From positions 735,293,714 to 735,357,713 of the forward strand of contig CM062812.1 in NCBI GenBank assembly GCA_031772625.1: 64,000 nucleotides of DNA. The letters are read 5' to 3'. This DNA comes from Pinus tabuliformis (taxonomy: Eukaryota; Streptophyta; Pinopsida; Pinales; Pinaceae). A program made the translations under genes and the position numbers. The notes beneath the pieces were generated by a model. The model worked only from the letters and a program-made list of their open reading frames with translations, was not told the DNA's origin and searched no databases. Positions within the stretch are counted from its first letter, which is position 1. Every line of letters begins with the position of its first letter. This document shows positions 12,578 through 24,137 of this stretch, piece by piece.

Positions 12578-12848
12578 AGATAAAATGTGAACAAAATTGA
12601 AAAGAAAGAGATGTAGCTCTCAGGTGTGGCCTGCACCTGGGGACTACACTCACAAAAATTGAGAGATCACTCTCGTCCACTCTATTCACTAATCAATCAA
12701 AGATTACATCATTAAATACAATACTAGGAAATAGGAAGTTGCACCCAAACCCCATAACTATAGGAACTAACCCTAAACTAAGGAGAAAGTTACAACAACG
12801 TAACTATTTTCTCCATTAATATCAAAAGAATATTAATTATTCTCAACT
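12578..12848 (-). repeat. Copia-2 3' LTR
   Basis: 271 bp. On the minus strand it begins AGTTGAGAATAATT immediately after a purine tract (AAGGGGGGG, 12849-12857) and ends CACATTTTATCT. It differs from the other LTR at 4 sites. The polyprotein stop lies within its first bases (12843-12845). Confidence 0.95.
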
Positions 12849-15800
12849 CCCCCCCTTAATGGAGAGAGGGTTCTCCTGGAATCCTAGCATCTTTCTAAAC
12901 AATTCAAATTTCACTCGTGCAAGAGGCTTTGTAAAAATATCTGCCACATTGTCACAAGTTTTACAATATTCAACAACAATTTCTTTTGACTGTATTTTCT
13001 CTCTAACAAAATGGAACTGAGTGTCTATATGTTTGGTGTTTTTGTGAAACACTGGATTGTATGCTAATTTGATGGTGCTCTAGTTGTCACTTTTGATAGA
13101 AGTGGGTTGCTTCTGTTCTTTTCCTGCATCTTTGAGAAGTCTCCTCAACCAAATCGCTTCACATGTTGCTCCACACAATGCTTGATACTCAGCTTCACAT
13201 GATGACAAAGCTACAATACTCTGTTTCTTGCTGCTCCATGCTATGACCCCGGAACCTATGTTGAATGCATAACCTGTGATGGACCTCCGATCATCCAGGT
13301 TACCTGCCCAGTCTGAGTCTGAAAAACCTGCTAGAGTAACATCAGATACATCAGTGTATAAAATACCAAAATGAACAGTACCACAAAGATACCTGAACAC
13401 GCTTTTTGCTGTTGTCCAGTGACTTTCACGCGGTTTCGACATGAATTGGCTCAACACACTAACTGAGTATGTCAAGTCAGGTCTGGTTGTTGTAAGATAT
13501 CAGGCTGCCAACCAGCTGTCTGTACATTGTGGCATCTACCTCTTTAGTGCCATCGTCACTGCTCAATTTCAGATTTTGCTGCAAAGGTGTCGCTGCCAAT
13601 CTACACTGATCCATCCCAAGCTTTTCCAACAGATTTCTAGCATACTTCCCTTGGGTAAGAAAAGTTTGCCCAGTATCTCTGAATACTTCTAATCCCAGAC
13701 AATAGTTAAGGCTTCCGAGATTTTTCATCTCAAAGACTTGTGCCATGAGCCTTTTGATTCCTCTGATTAAGTCATCTACATTTCCTGTTAGAATCATATC
13801 ATCCACATATAGAGAAATCAAAATAATCTGCCCCTGATTATTGTACTTGGTATACAAATTTGGGTCATTTAAGCTTCTATGGAAACCATGCTCTATAAAG
13901 AAAGAATCAACCTTTTCATACCAAGACCTGGGAGCTTGTTTTAAACCATATAAAGCCTTTTTCAACCTACAAACAAGTTGTTCCTGCCCCTGCTTTATAA
14001 ATCCTTCTGGCTGTACTAAGTAAATTTCTTCTTTTAAATCACCATTTAAAAATGCAGATTTAACATCTAGTTGGTGTAATTCCCAATTACATTTAGTAGC
14101 TAAAGCAATAAGTAATCTGATTGTATTTAGCTTTGCTACAGGTGCAAAAGTATCATCAAAATCAATACCTTCCTGATGTGAGTATCCTTTTGCAACCAAC
14201 CTAGCCTTTAACTTATCTATACTTCCATCTGCATTAATTTTGGGTTTAAACAGCCATTTACTTCCTATAGGTGTTTTGTTTTTAGGCAGCTCTACTAATT
14301 CCCAAGTATTATTTCTAAGAATTGATTCCATCTCCTCATTCATTGCAGCTCTCCATTCCTCAAATTGACTAGCTTCTTTATAATTAGAGGGCTCTATAAT
14401 GTTCAAAAACTTTGACATCAATGCATAGTTTCTCAGCTTCAATGGTAATTGAGTCTTCCTACCTGACCTCTTTGGTAGGGGACTTACCTCAAATTTGTTT
14501 TCTTCTGCCATAACTGGGCCTGCTTTTTCACCTTCTTGTTGTTCTTCTTCATTCTCTTCTTTCTGCTCCTGTTCCTGCTCCCTTTCATCCTCGCTGCTTT
14601 CCTCCAACAGCAATGGAATGTGCCAATAATCTCCAACATCAGCTTTCCTTTCTTGTACCTGTTCATGAAAGACTACATCTCTACTTGCAAATGTCTTATG
14701 AGACTCAGGATTGAATAGTTTGTATGATTTAAACTCTGTACCATAACCAACAAGGATACATTTTACTGGCTTAGGGTCTAGTTTCTTTCTATCAGCTTTG
14801 GGTACATGTGCAAATGCCTTTGACCCAAAGACTCTTAAATGGTTTACTGCTGGTTTAAATCCATATAAGGCTTCAAAAGGGGTTTTGAAGCCAAGAAACC
14901 TAGTAGGACTTCTATTTTTCAAATATACAACAGTATTTATCGCTTCTGCCCAAAAAATATTAGATAGACCTTTACCTTGCAGCATGCTCCTTGCGCACTC
15001 TACCAAGGTTCTGTTTTTGCGCTCTGCAACACCGTTTTGTTGTGGTGTGTGCGGTACTGTATACTGCTGAACAATCCCGTGAGATTTGCAGTATTTCATG
15101 AATTCCTTTAATTTGTATTCTCCTCCTTGATCAGATCGGAGAATATTAATACTTTTTCCAAACTGTTTTTCCACCAGGGTTTTGAAATCTATAAAACATT
15201 GGAAAGTCTGACTTTTCTTGTTTAAAAAATAAACCCAAGAATACCTAGTGCAGTCATCAGTAAACAATAAAAAATAGTATGCTCCCCCTAGCAACCTTGT
15301 CTGCATGGGACCACATACATCAGTGTGCACTAGCTCTAAGATTTTTTTTTGCCTCCTCCTATCATGCACAGGGAACTGTTCTCTGTGCATTTTTCCTAAG
15401 GCACAACCATCATAGTTTAACTGAATATTACGAAAGATGGGGAGACCTTCGACCACACCTTTCTTTTGTAACAACATGAGATCCTACAGATTCAGATGAC
15501 CAAACCTCTGATGCCAGAGTTGTTCAGCTGTCGACTCTCCTGCAACCATGGCTTGCTTTGATAGAATTTTTGCATCCAATCTGTATAGGCTTCCAACTCG
15601 CATGCCTGTTGCAACAATTTCATTCCTGCAATCCTTTATCACACAGTGAGTCTTGAAGAATTCGACATGCATATCTTGATCAGCCATCATGGATACAGAT
15701 ATCAGGTTTTTCTTTATTTCAGGTACATATAAAACATTTGAAAGGTGACTAATCTTTCCATTTTGTAACTTAACTGAAATCACCCCATGACCTTTAATCT

Positions 15801-16836
15801 GATATCCATTATCATCCCCTAGATATATTTTTGATCCATTTATAATTTCTTCAAGACTATCAAAAAATTCCTTATTACCTGTCATGTGAGAGGATGCTCC
15901 AGAATCGACATACCAGATGTCATCTTCATTCGATGCTGAAAGGGCACAGTCGACTGTGAACAGTCGAAATTCATGACTGAAGTCTTCTTCTTCAACAAAA
16001 TATCCTCTGTGTTTTGGATTTACCTATCTCCTCCTTGCCTCATCAGCCTGCTTCTTATAATAACAATCTCTCTGTATATGACCCTTCTTTCCACAATAAA
16101 AACATTTCTTTTCAGAATGATTTGCAAGCATACCTTTATGACAGTGATTTTTATGTGTTGTTCCTCCTTTCTGGACTGATTGTTGCTGTGACTGCTTCCC
16201 TTTAGATAGTCGTCGTTTTGCCACCAGTGCAAGATCGTCACTTTGGGGGTTCAGATTCAGGTTCTGCCATCGCTCTTCCTCTTGCTGCAAGATCGCAGTG
16301 AGATCATCAAACGTGGGTGTTTTCTCCCTTTCCGAGACTCCAGTGATGAAGGTTTGGAAATCATCACGCATCCCATTCATTGTAATTGCAACAAGATCTT
16401 CATCAACCACCGCCACTCCAATGGCCCCCAATCCGTCTTTAACATCCTTAATTAGCGCGAGAAATGCAGTAGCAGACTCCCTTTCGTCCATCCTCATTGA
16501 AAATAGCTTGCCTTTCAGAGCCAATACTGTGTTTGCATTCTGGGTCTCATACAGACTTTTGATTTTCGTCCAAATCTCTGCGGACGTTTTACAGTCTCTG
16601 ATGTGTGCAATGACATTGTCTTTCACAGACATATTCAACAGGACTTTGGCCTTGTTTTCTCGTTTTTCCCAGTCTTCCTTCTAGGTGGTTGCAGTCGGCT
16701 TCTGCTCATCGCCTGTCACTATAGTCCAAGCATTCGCACCTTCGAGCAGGGTCTGGATCTTAAACTTCCAATTCGTGAAGTTAGACCCGTTGAGTTTACC
16801 AGATTCATTAAGGTAAGATTCCATCGTATTACTCAT
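12843..16836 (-). pseudogene. Copia-2 gag-pol polyprotein, one frame closed by four TAGs and a 2-nt deletion
   Basis: Gag starts MSNTMESYLNESGKLNGSNF (16836) and carries a CCHC knuckle, CFYCGKKGHIQRDC (near 16070-16110). Protease motif YVDSGAS near 15910; pre-integrase LWHQRFGHL near 15500; integrase with D (HTDVCGP), D (RSDQGGEY) and E (NGVAERK) at 15390-14980; RT with YVDD near 13800; RNase H with SDSDWAG and SSCEAEY at 13340-13190; TKPLA tail near 12920. In-frame stops are at 16683-16681, 16026-16024, 15486-15484 and 13082-13080, all TAG and all plausible former CAG (Gln). A 2-nt deletion near 13500 shifts the frame within RT after GSLI. Catalytic residues are otherwise preserved, so inactivation is recent. 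A readthrough role for one TAG cannot be excluded but is unlikely with four. Confidence 0.93.
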
Positions 16837-17492
16837 TGTGAATCTACTTAACAATAACAAAAACAATACCTGACAGATGGATCTGTCACTTCTGCCACCG
16901 ATCTACAGTTTCTGGCACTCTTGCTCCAATGAGCAAATTCGGTGTTTTCAACACAGCCAAAACAATGATCTGATCACAATTGATCCGATCCACCTCTCCC
17001 GGATTGATCTGCCACTTCGCCGATCCTGCTCTCCCTACAGATCGCCAAACGAAATCGAGGTTTCCTGCAGATCTCCTCTGGCGCTTTCCCGATCTGTCTC
17101 TCCTGGACGGATCTGCCACTCCACCGATCTACACCGTTTGCAAACCGCCAAACGAAGTTCACACTATTCACAGATCCCCTTGGTGCTACCCCGAGCGAAA
17201 AATCCGCGCTAATTAAAAATCAATGTAAGTATTGTAATTGGCGCGATTTTCCCGGTAAAATCCCGCGCTAATCGGGCTTTCTGGCGCTTTGGCGCGATTT
17301 ATCCCTTAAAATCCGCGCTAATCGGCCTTTCCACTCAGGAAAAAAAAAATTCCGAGTCCAAGCCAGGTCTTCTGCAGTCCACCTGCTCAATTGAGCACAG
17401 AGCTCTCCTGTACACACAGCCACAAAGGCACTTCAAGCCACACAGGCAATTCCACCACACAGGTGACAAAAGATCAGGCTCACTCAAGCAGA
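16837..17492 (-). other. Copia-2 leader between PBS and gag
   Basis: Untranslated leader with repeated GATCTG/CGATC words (16870-17130) and a GC-richer tandem repeat at 17238-17336. It probably contains the packaging and dimerisation region by analogy with other LTR elements; nothing in the sequence proves this. Confidence 0.6.
17238..17336 (-). repeat. 51-bp imperfect tandem repeat in copia-2 leader
   Basis: Two copies with a 51-bp offset (17240 against 17291), each carrying GGCGCGATTT, an AAAATCC core and GCGCTAATCGG. It is rich in CpG compared with the rest of the element. Confidence 0.8.
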
Positions 17493-17504
17493 GCTCTGAT
17501 ACCA
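17493..17504 (-). other. Copia-2 primer binding site (initiator Met-tRNA)
   Basis: Minus strand TGGTATCAGAGC, the standard plant copia site complementary to the 3' end of initiator Met-tRNA. It abuts the LTR end ...TTTTATCT with no spacer, which independently confirms the LTR boundary. Confidence 0.95.
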
Positions 17505-17775
17505 AGATAAAATGTGAACAGAATTGAAAAGAAAGAGATGTAGCTCTCAGGTGTGGCCTGCACCTGGGGACTACACTCACAAAACTTGAGAGATCACTCT
17601 CATCCACTCTATTCACTAATCAATCAAAGATTACATCATTAAATACAATACTAGGAAATAGGAAGTTGCACCCAAACCCCATAACTATAGGAACTAACCC
17701 TAAACTAGGGAGAAAGTTACAACAACGTAACTATTTTCTCCATTAATATCAAAAGAATATTAATTATTCTCAACT
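17505..17775 (-). repeat. Copia-2 5' LTR
   Basis: 271 bp, begins AGTTGAG and ends TTATCT on the minus strand, followed directly by the PBS. Flanked on the outer side by the AGAAA target duplication (17776-17780). Confidence 0.95.
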
Positions 17776-18993
17776 AGAAATGACCCGTAGATAACTAGAT
17801 GGGGGAGGACGAAAGATTGGAGTTCCTGTTTATAGTGCTACAACAAGAAGATAGTATAAATATACAAGCCTCAGAAGGGATGTTTTTCTCATAGAGCGCT
17901 GACGTGAGAGCAGTTTAACAAGCACTGCAATGGTGATTGGATACAAAAAAATTAGTTCCAATAGGTGGAAAGTAAAAAAACAAAACAAAAAATCGGCAAT
18001 AATTTTTATACTAGAAAAGGAACCTTGTAAACGAGTGAGTTACTCAAATACGCTACCTAGTGTAACTAGAATACCATGATCACCCAGGAAATTTAGCATA
18101 TGTGCAGAAGACATTTTAGAGAAACCTATACATCCCTATTTAGCTATAACTATACTAATGCATTTTCTCACGAAAACAAAAAAATTACTGCAAAACATCC
18201 CTTAGAAATTTATGAAAACAATTCAATACAGAAAAAAATGGGAGACCAACATTCCATGGTTTTTACAACTATTAACCTGGAGCACAGACAATGAGAGGAG
18301 GAAAGATCTCAAAAAAAAAAAAAAAAACCCTTGTGGTAAATTATAAGCAGTCATCGTAACCTATGAAAGCAAGTGAACTTTACAATACCAAAAATTTCAA
18401 AGTGTTGACATAAATAAATTAATCCTAGTAGAAATCTGGAGTTTCAGAATGAAGGTAATTCTAAAAGTATAGATACATCAACTATACACCTAAATAAGAG
18501 ATGGCCCATAACCCGACTATAACAAAATTGAAGAACTAAATCATCACGACTACAACGTTGAAGAAAATCATATTTTAATCATAGTATAAAATGAAACAAG
18601 GTAACCATAATTGCTCTACCATACTAGTAGAAAGCAGCGAGGTATCATGGTGAGCATCGACCTGTGAATAGCAACTAGGTGTCAGGGATGCACACCAAAT
18701 TTGGTTCCCAACTCAAAATTGGCAACCCAAGCTGGAGGGAAATCCGTACCTATCTTAGAGGTAACCAGGAAATAGGAAATTAGAGGTTATTTTAGACACT
18801 AAAGTAAATAAATTGAATAAATCATGAAGGACATGTAAATTACCTGGCGCTATTGAGGGTAGGGTCCATATTCCCATGCAAATTATATACACACACTTTC
18901 AGTGACAGAGCAGAAATGGAAATGAATAATGAAAACCACACTTCTCAAAAGGGAATGGTAATTTAGAGGAAAGTTAATGTCAACTAAGTAACC
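17776..18993 (+). repeat. Duplicated segment, copy A, right half
   Basis: Continues the match to the second copy (about 22851-24004) after the copia-2 interruption, starting with the second AGAAA. The match ends abruptly after CTAAGTAACC, where a LINE fragment begins. No coding region recognised. Relative to the other copy it holds extra sequence around 18420-18470 (missing after about 23480). Confidence 0.85.
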
Positions 18994-19002
18994 GCAAGCC
19001 AG

Positions 19003-19215
19003 AATCTAGTTTGTACAATATAGATTGAGGTCAATTTTGGTAAGAACACATCTTAAGAAACCCAAATCTAGGCAGTCATATGCCTTCTTTAAATCAATTT
19101 CCAGAATCGCAGCATCAAGTCTTTTAGTGTGAATGGAGTGCAAACTCTCCTTTGTGTTTGCAACCGCATCATGAATAATCCTATCTTTTAAGAAACTATG
19201 TTGTTCCTGTGAGAT
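19003..19215 (-). repeat. Left arm of 213-bp inverted repeat
   Basis: Reverse complement of 20299-20511 with three mismatches counted over 213 bp. The arms resemble each other more than either resembles the same region of LINE-1. Confidence 0.93.
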
Positions 19216-20512
19216 CTGGTCCGACTTATCTGGCCAAACGACTCAATCGTTTCTTTCTCCATGATAATTTGTTGGAACGTCTAGGCATCCTAGATACGGA
19301 TATCTTAAACAACTTCATTTCAGATCATAGGCCCATCATACTGCAATGGAAAAACTCTGGAATCTGAAAAGGTTATCCTTTCAAATTTAATAGAACTTGG
19401 CTGGATGACCCAGAGTTCAATGAACTTGTACAGAAAACCTGGGGCTGCCGCTCTCCTCTCTCCAGCGTCTCCCCTTCTCAACATCTCCTCGACAATTTAG
19501 TTTCCCTTTAGAAAGTAGTAAAGCCCTGGCAAATCCGGAAGCTAAAATCAAATAGAAAAGCCCTAGAAGACATTCAGATGGAATTGGATAGGATTGCCCA
19601 AAGGATGACAGATCAATGTCTTCCCTTAAAGTTTCGCTTTCGCATAAAAGAACTGGAATTTAAGAAAAACAAATTACTGGCTATTGAGGAAGCCACATGG
19701 AGACTAAAAAGCAGGGCTATATGGCTAAAAGAAGGTGACCGAAATACCAAATTTTTTCATAGATATGCAAATCAACGGCGGAACATTAACACTATTTGGG
19801 AGATTAGGGATGAGGGGGGAAATACTTTTCATACTCAGGAAGATATTTGCAATGCGGCTGTAGGACACTTCTAGAAATCCTACAGTAGGAATGAAAACAT
19901 TAAGGCTGAAGATATCATCTGGGGAATTGACCCATACCCCACCATGTTCAATGATGAACAAAATGAAGAATTATACAGGCATGTTTCTGAAGAAGAACTT
20001 TTAGAAGTAATGAAATCTTTTAAGAAAGATGAATGTCAAGGTCCGGATGGATGGACGATCGAATTCTTCCTTCACTTCTTTGATCTAGTAAATAAGGATC
20101 TTCTAGGTATGGTTGAGGAATCTAGAATGTCAGGTCAAATTCACCAGTATATATCATCAACCTACATTGCCCTAATTCCAAAAAAAAATGTATGCCAATT
20201 CCTTCTCAGATTTTAGACCAATATCCTTGTGCAACAGAATTTATAAAATTATCTCTAAGATCATAGTTGGTAGAATTCGTGGTACTCGCTCAAACTATAT
20301 CTCACAGGAACAACATAGTTTCTTAAAAGATAGGATTATTCATGATGCGGTTGCAAACACATAGGAGAGTTTGCACTCCATTCACACTAAAAGGCTTGAT
20401 GCTGCGATTCTGGAAATTGATTTAAAGAAGGCATATGACTGCCTAGATTGGGGTTTCTTAAGATGTGTTCTTACCAAAATTGACCTCAATCTATATTGTA
20501 CAAACTAGATTA
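19216..20512 (+). pseudogene. LINE ORF2 fragment (endonuclease C-terminus to RT)
   Basis: Starts in the endonuclease tail (CTGGTCCGACTTATCTGG) and passes through FNRTWLDDPEFNEL, the linker SRAIWLKEGDRNTKFFH (19700-19760) and RT motifs GPDGWTIEFF (20040), YIALIPKK (20160) and LDAAILEIDLKKAYD (20400-20440). Interruptions: TGA near 19366 (Gly expected), TAG at 19872-19874 after VGHF, frameshift near 20190 in a poly(A) run, and TAG near 20363. It lacks the catalytic FVDD, so it could not work even if open. Confidence 0.85.
20299..20511 (+). repeat. Right arm of 213-bp inverted repeat
   Basis: Plus-sense RT sequence, inverse of 19003-19215, with a 1083-bp spacer between the arms. Confidence 0.93.
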
Positions 20513-21123
20513 TTGTTTCGTCTATATAAGTGATATGAAAGGAAAGTGGAAATTGCATGTTTTGAATTGCACATTAAAAGGCATTTGTGTCAGTAGTTTA
20601 AGTTGTGAAATATTATGTGTTGATATATTGGTGTTGGTCAATAAGGTGAGTTCATGTAAATAATTTTGTTTGGGTGCATGTAGATGATCACGTGGTGGAA
20701 TTCATGAACAAAAATAGGAGGAACATGTTTAGCGTGTATGAAAAGAAGAAATGTTATTCTCATGAAATCAGATAAGAATATATTTTACTCTGGAACTGAT
20801 CCAATGCTCCAAATAAACTGAAGTGCAAACAATTTTGTAGTGTAGAGATTGTAGTACAAATGAAAGAAGAAATGCAAAAGGCACTTCGTTCCCATCTTAA
20901 GAAAAGATGAAATTGTGGAAACATCAAGGACAATGTTTATTGAAAGGGGGAAGATGTAACACCCCTATCTCTACGCATTTAAAACATTTACTATGTTTTA
21001 AAATTGAACTATTATTGGATTTAATGGTGATTGAATCCATAACGAGACTTATGTGATGATGTAATTATTTTATTTTTATTTCAGTTAATAAATAAATTGC
21101 TTTGAAATATTCAAGAGTAAGCA
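20513..21123 (+). mobile_element. Possible Ty3/gypsy 3' end: internal tail, purine tract and LTR start
   Basis: At 20943-20954 a purine-rich AAAGGGGGAAGA is followed at 20955 by TGTAACACCCC, a start very common in plant Ty3/gypsy LTRs. The preceding 430 bases have no clear frame. The LTR would run into the duplicated segment, but no LTR end, PBS or partner LTR was found, so identification rests on this junction alone. Confidence 0.38.
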
Positions 21124-24004
21124 CCAGAGTATGCAAGACTTATTGCGAACTTAGAAAAAAATATTGTTGGTCAAGTCCACATGATGGACCCTCCCTAAAA
21201 TATCTTAAATCCCCTAGGAGAAAATAATTAATAAGAAATTGAATTAACATAATGTGAGAGGAAGATTGTGTTAATTACTTAGTCGGAGATAAATACTAAG
21301 TGGGGTCAAATAAAACATCATGGGAGAGAAAAGTGTTCTATAAAGATATATTTTTTTTAAACTAAAATAAAACAAAGGCCTAGGCAAAAGGCTAGGCAAG
21401 CTTAAAGTAGGACACTGAAAAAAATAAATAAAAATAAAAACCGTGAGGAAGGAAGTTATAAAAGAGCCACTTAGGAATCAAAGGGGGAGGATTCATTATG
21501 GAAATAAGGTATTAGCTCGAGGAGATATATTGGAGATAATGCATAATTAGTTGAAGGTGCTCTGCTCCTAAATATTCCCCCAACAGTAACGGTTAAATAA
21601 AAATTTGCTTTATTCTTATTGTCATTTTGAATTTCTCAATTATATGTGTAGATATAATAGCAAAAGTGATACATCCTTATGCTTAGTGTATATGTTATAA
21701 ATTTTGCATGCATGGTTATCTAGTCTTTCATATGTTATTTTTATCTACCTACAATTTATATGTGAAGGCATGCACAAAATGCAAGTCAAAAAACATGATT
21801 GGTGATGAGAATAGTGAATGTAGTGATCTACAATTCTTACTTAACCTGAGAATAAAAAATTAAAAATGCATATATGGTTGAATGTAGTTATATTGGAGTT
21901 ATCAAATATTAAATGCTACTGTGGGGATTACAATTAACATATCTCTTTTGTTTTCATTATAAATCCTACAACTCGAAGAGTAAAAAGGTTTCATTGCTAA
22001 TTAATGGGTATTAAGATAATGATTGCGAATGATAGTCTCCTTAAAAGCTAAGATTTTTTTTGAAACATTATAAGTATTATTAAATTGTGTTCTAATATGA
22101 TGACTAATTCATTTTTTTTTGAAACATTATAAGTATTATTAAATTGTGTTCTAATATGATGATTAATTCATTTCAACTGAAATGTTTGATTAGTGTTATC
22201 ACAAAATTAGTGTTATCAGAAAATTAGATTATCTTTTGAAAGGTAAATGATTACAATAAAGGAGTACCTATTACATTGATCTATATGATATCATACGTAT
22301 ACTTTATATAGTCAAATATAATTTGTATATACCTAGAAGAACTAATTCTTTCCAAAAAGGAAACTTGGACATTTCTATGTTTTCCTTATTCAATAATCTA
22401 TTTTTTCTATGTGTCAGTCCTCGCGAGAGAGTCAAAATAAAATCAAAGAGATTTTCCTAGACAGAAAATATAAATAAAAAGTAAATACCCTATCAGTTTT
22501 ATAATTTGCCTTAATAGTTTGTACTACGAGAAATCCTGTTTAAGATAAATTTGAAATCGAAGTTTAGCCAAGTCTGAGGATAATATAGGAAAATACATAA
22601 AATACAATGATAAAGTAAATATACGGTTAAGGCTATAGAAAATATGTACATACATTAGCTTTAATGTGAAAATATATTACATGTCAAGGAAGGAAGATAA
22701 TTAAAAAAGAAAAACTTAAACGGAACCATATGCTAGTTGAAGTATCATAAGTACACTTAAAATCAATTGTTGCTATTCTAATACCAGCACTTTACCTTCA
22801 ACACGAGAATGAGTATCTATTATATCCTTTGGGATAAAAATAAAATAGAGAAATGACCCATAGATAACTAGATGGGGGAGGACGAAAGATTGGAGTTCCT
22901 GTTTATAGTGCTACAACAAGAAGATAATATAAATATACAAGCCTCGGAAGGGATGTTTTCCTCATAGAGTGCTGACGTGAGAACAGTTTAACCAGCACTG
23001 CAATGGTGATCGGATACAAACAAGTAGTGCCAGTAGGTGAAAAGTAAAAAAACAAACAAAAAATTGGCAATAATTTTAATACTAGAAAAGGAACGTAAAC
23101 GAGTGAGTTACTCAAATACGCTACCTAGTGTAACTAGAATACCATGATCACCCAGGAAATTTAACATATGAGCAGAAAACATTTTAGAGAAACCTATACA
23201 TCCCTATCTAGATATAACTATACTAATGCATTTTCTCATGAAAACGAAAAAAATACTGCAAAACATCCCTTAGAAATTTACGGAAGCAATTCAATACAGA
23301 CAAAAATGGGAGACTAAAATTCCGTGGATTTTACGACTATTAACCTGGAGCACATACCATGAGAGGAGAAAAGATCTTTAAAAAAAAAAAAAAAAACCCT
23401 TGTGGTAAATTATAAGCAGTCATCGTAACCTATGAAAGCAAGTGAACTTTACAATACCAAAAATTTCAAAGTGTTGACATAAATACATCAACTATACACC
23501 TAAATAAGAGATGGCCCATAACCCGACTATAACAAAATTTAAGAATTAAATCATCACGACTGCAACGTGGAAGAAAATCATATTTTAATCACAGTATAAA
23601 AGGAAACAAGGTAACCATAATTCCTCTACCATACTAGTAGAAAGTAGCCAGGTATCATGGTGAGCATCGACCTGTGAAGAGAAACTAGGTGTCAGGGATG
23701 CACACCAAATTTGGTTCCCAACTCAAAATTGGCAACCCAAGCTGGAGGGAAATCCGTACCTATCTTAGAGGTAACCAGAAAATAGGAAATTAGAGGGTAT
23801 TTTAGACACTAAAGTAAATAAATTGAATAAATCATGAAGGACATGTAAATTACCTGGCACTATTGAGGGTAGGGTCCATATTCCCATGCAAATTATATAC
23901 ACACACTTTTACTGACAGAGAAGAAATGGAAGGGAATAATGAAAACCACACTTCTCAAAAGGGAATGGTAATTTAGAGAAAAGTTAATGTCAACTAAGTA
24001 ACCA
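21124..24004 (+). repeat. Duplicated segment, copy B (uninterrupted)
   Basis: About 2.88 kb matching 10871-12577 plus 17776-18993 end to end. It has the empty target site of copia-2 (near 22843-22856), a local 60-bp duplication near 22050-22170 absent from copy A, and a small deletion near 23480. No gene recognised. Its nature is unresolved: long LTR, non-autonomous element or plain segmental duplication. Confidence 0.88.
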
Positions 24005-24137
24005 GAGCCTTCCAAAGCCATATTCCCAAAAGTGAAAGATGATATTTACATAAATTTAGCAATAGCGCGGAAATAGAAGGGAATAATGAAAACCACAGTA
24101 CTCAAAAGGGAATGGTAATTTAGAGGAAAATTAATGT
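23923..24137. repeat. 68-bp direct repeat, 147-bp offset
   Basis: 23923-23990 and 24070-24137 share GAAATGGAAGGGAATAATG-like sequence through GGGAATGGTAATTTAGAG. Only the first lies in the part shared with copy A. Confidence 0.75.

Larger units (their letters stand above)
12578..17775 (-). mobile_element. Copia-2: Ty1/copia retrotransposon, minus strand, AG...CT termini
   Basis: A 5198-bp element flanked by AGAAA on both sides (12573-12577 and 17776-17780). Two 271-bp LTRs differ at four positions. The undisturbed version of the target is present at about 22843-22856 in the second copy of the duplicated segment, which fixes the insertion. Minus-strand order: 5' LTR, PBS, 656-nt leader, gag-protease-integrase-RT-RNase H, purine tract, 3' LTR. 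The domain order (integrase before RT) makes it Ty1/copia. It is disabled by four TAG codons and one 2-nt deletion. Confidence 0.95.
18994..20512 (+). mobile_element. LINE-1-family fragment with inverted ends
   Basis: An RT piece on the minus strand (18994-19215) is joined to a collinear plus-strand stretch (19216-20512) running from the end of the endonuclease domain to the RT palm. The plus part matches LINE-1 8170 to 6870 closely. The first 213 bases are the inverse of the last 213 (see the repeat entries). Neither LINE end is present, so this is a rearranged fragment and not a complete insertion. Confidence 0.85.
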
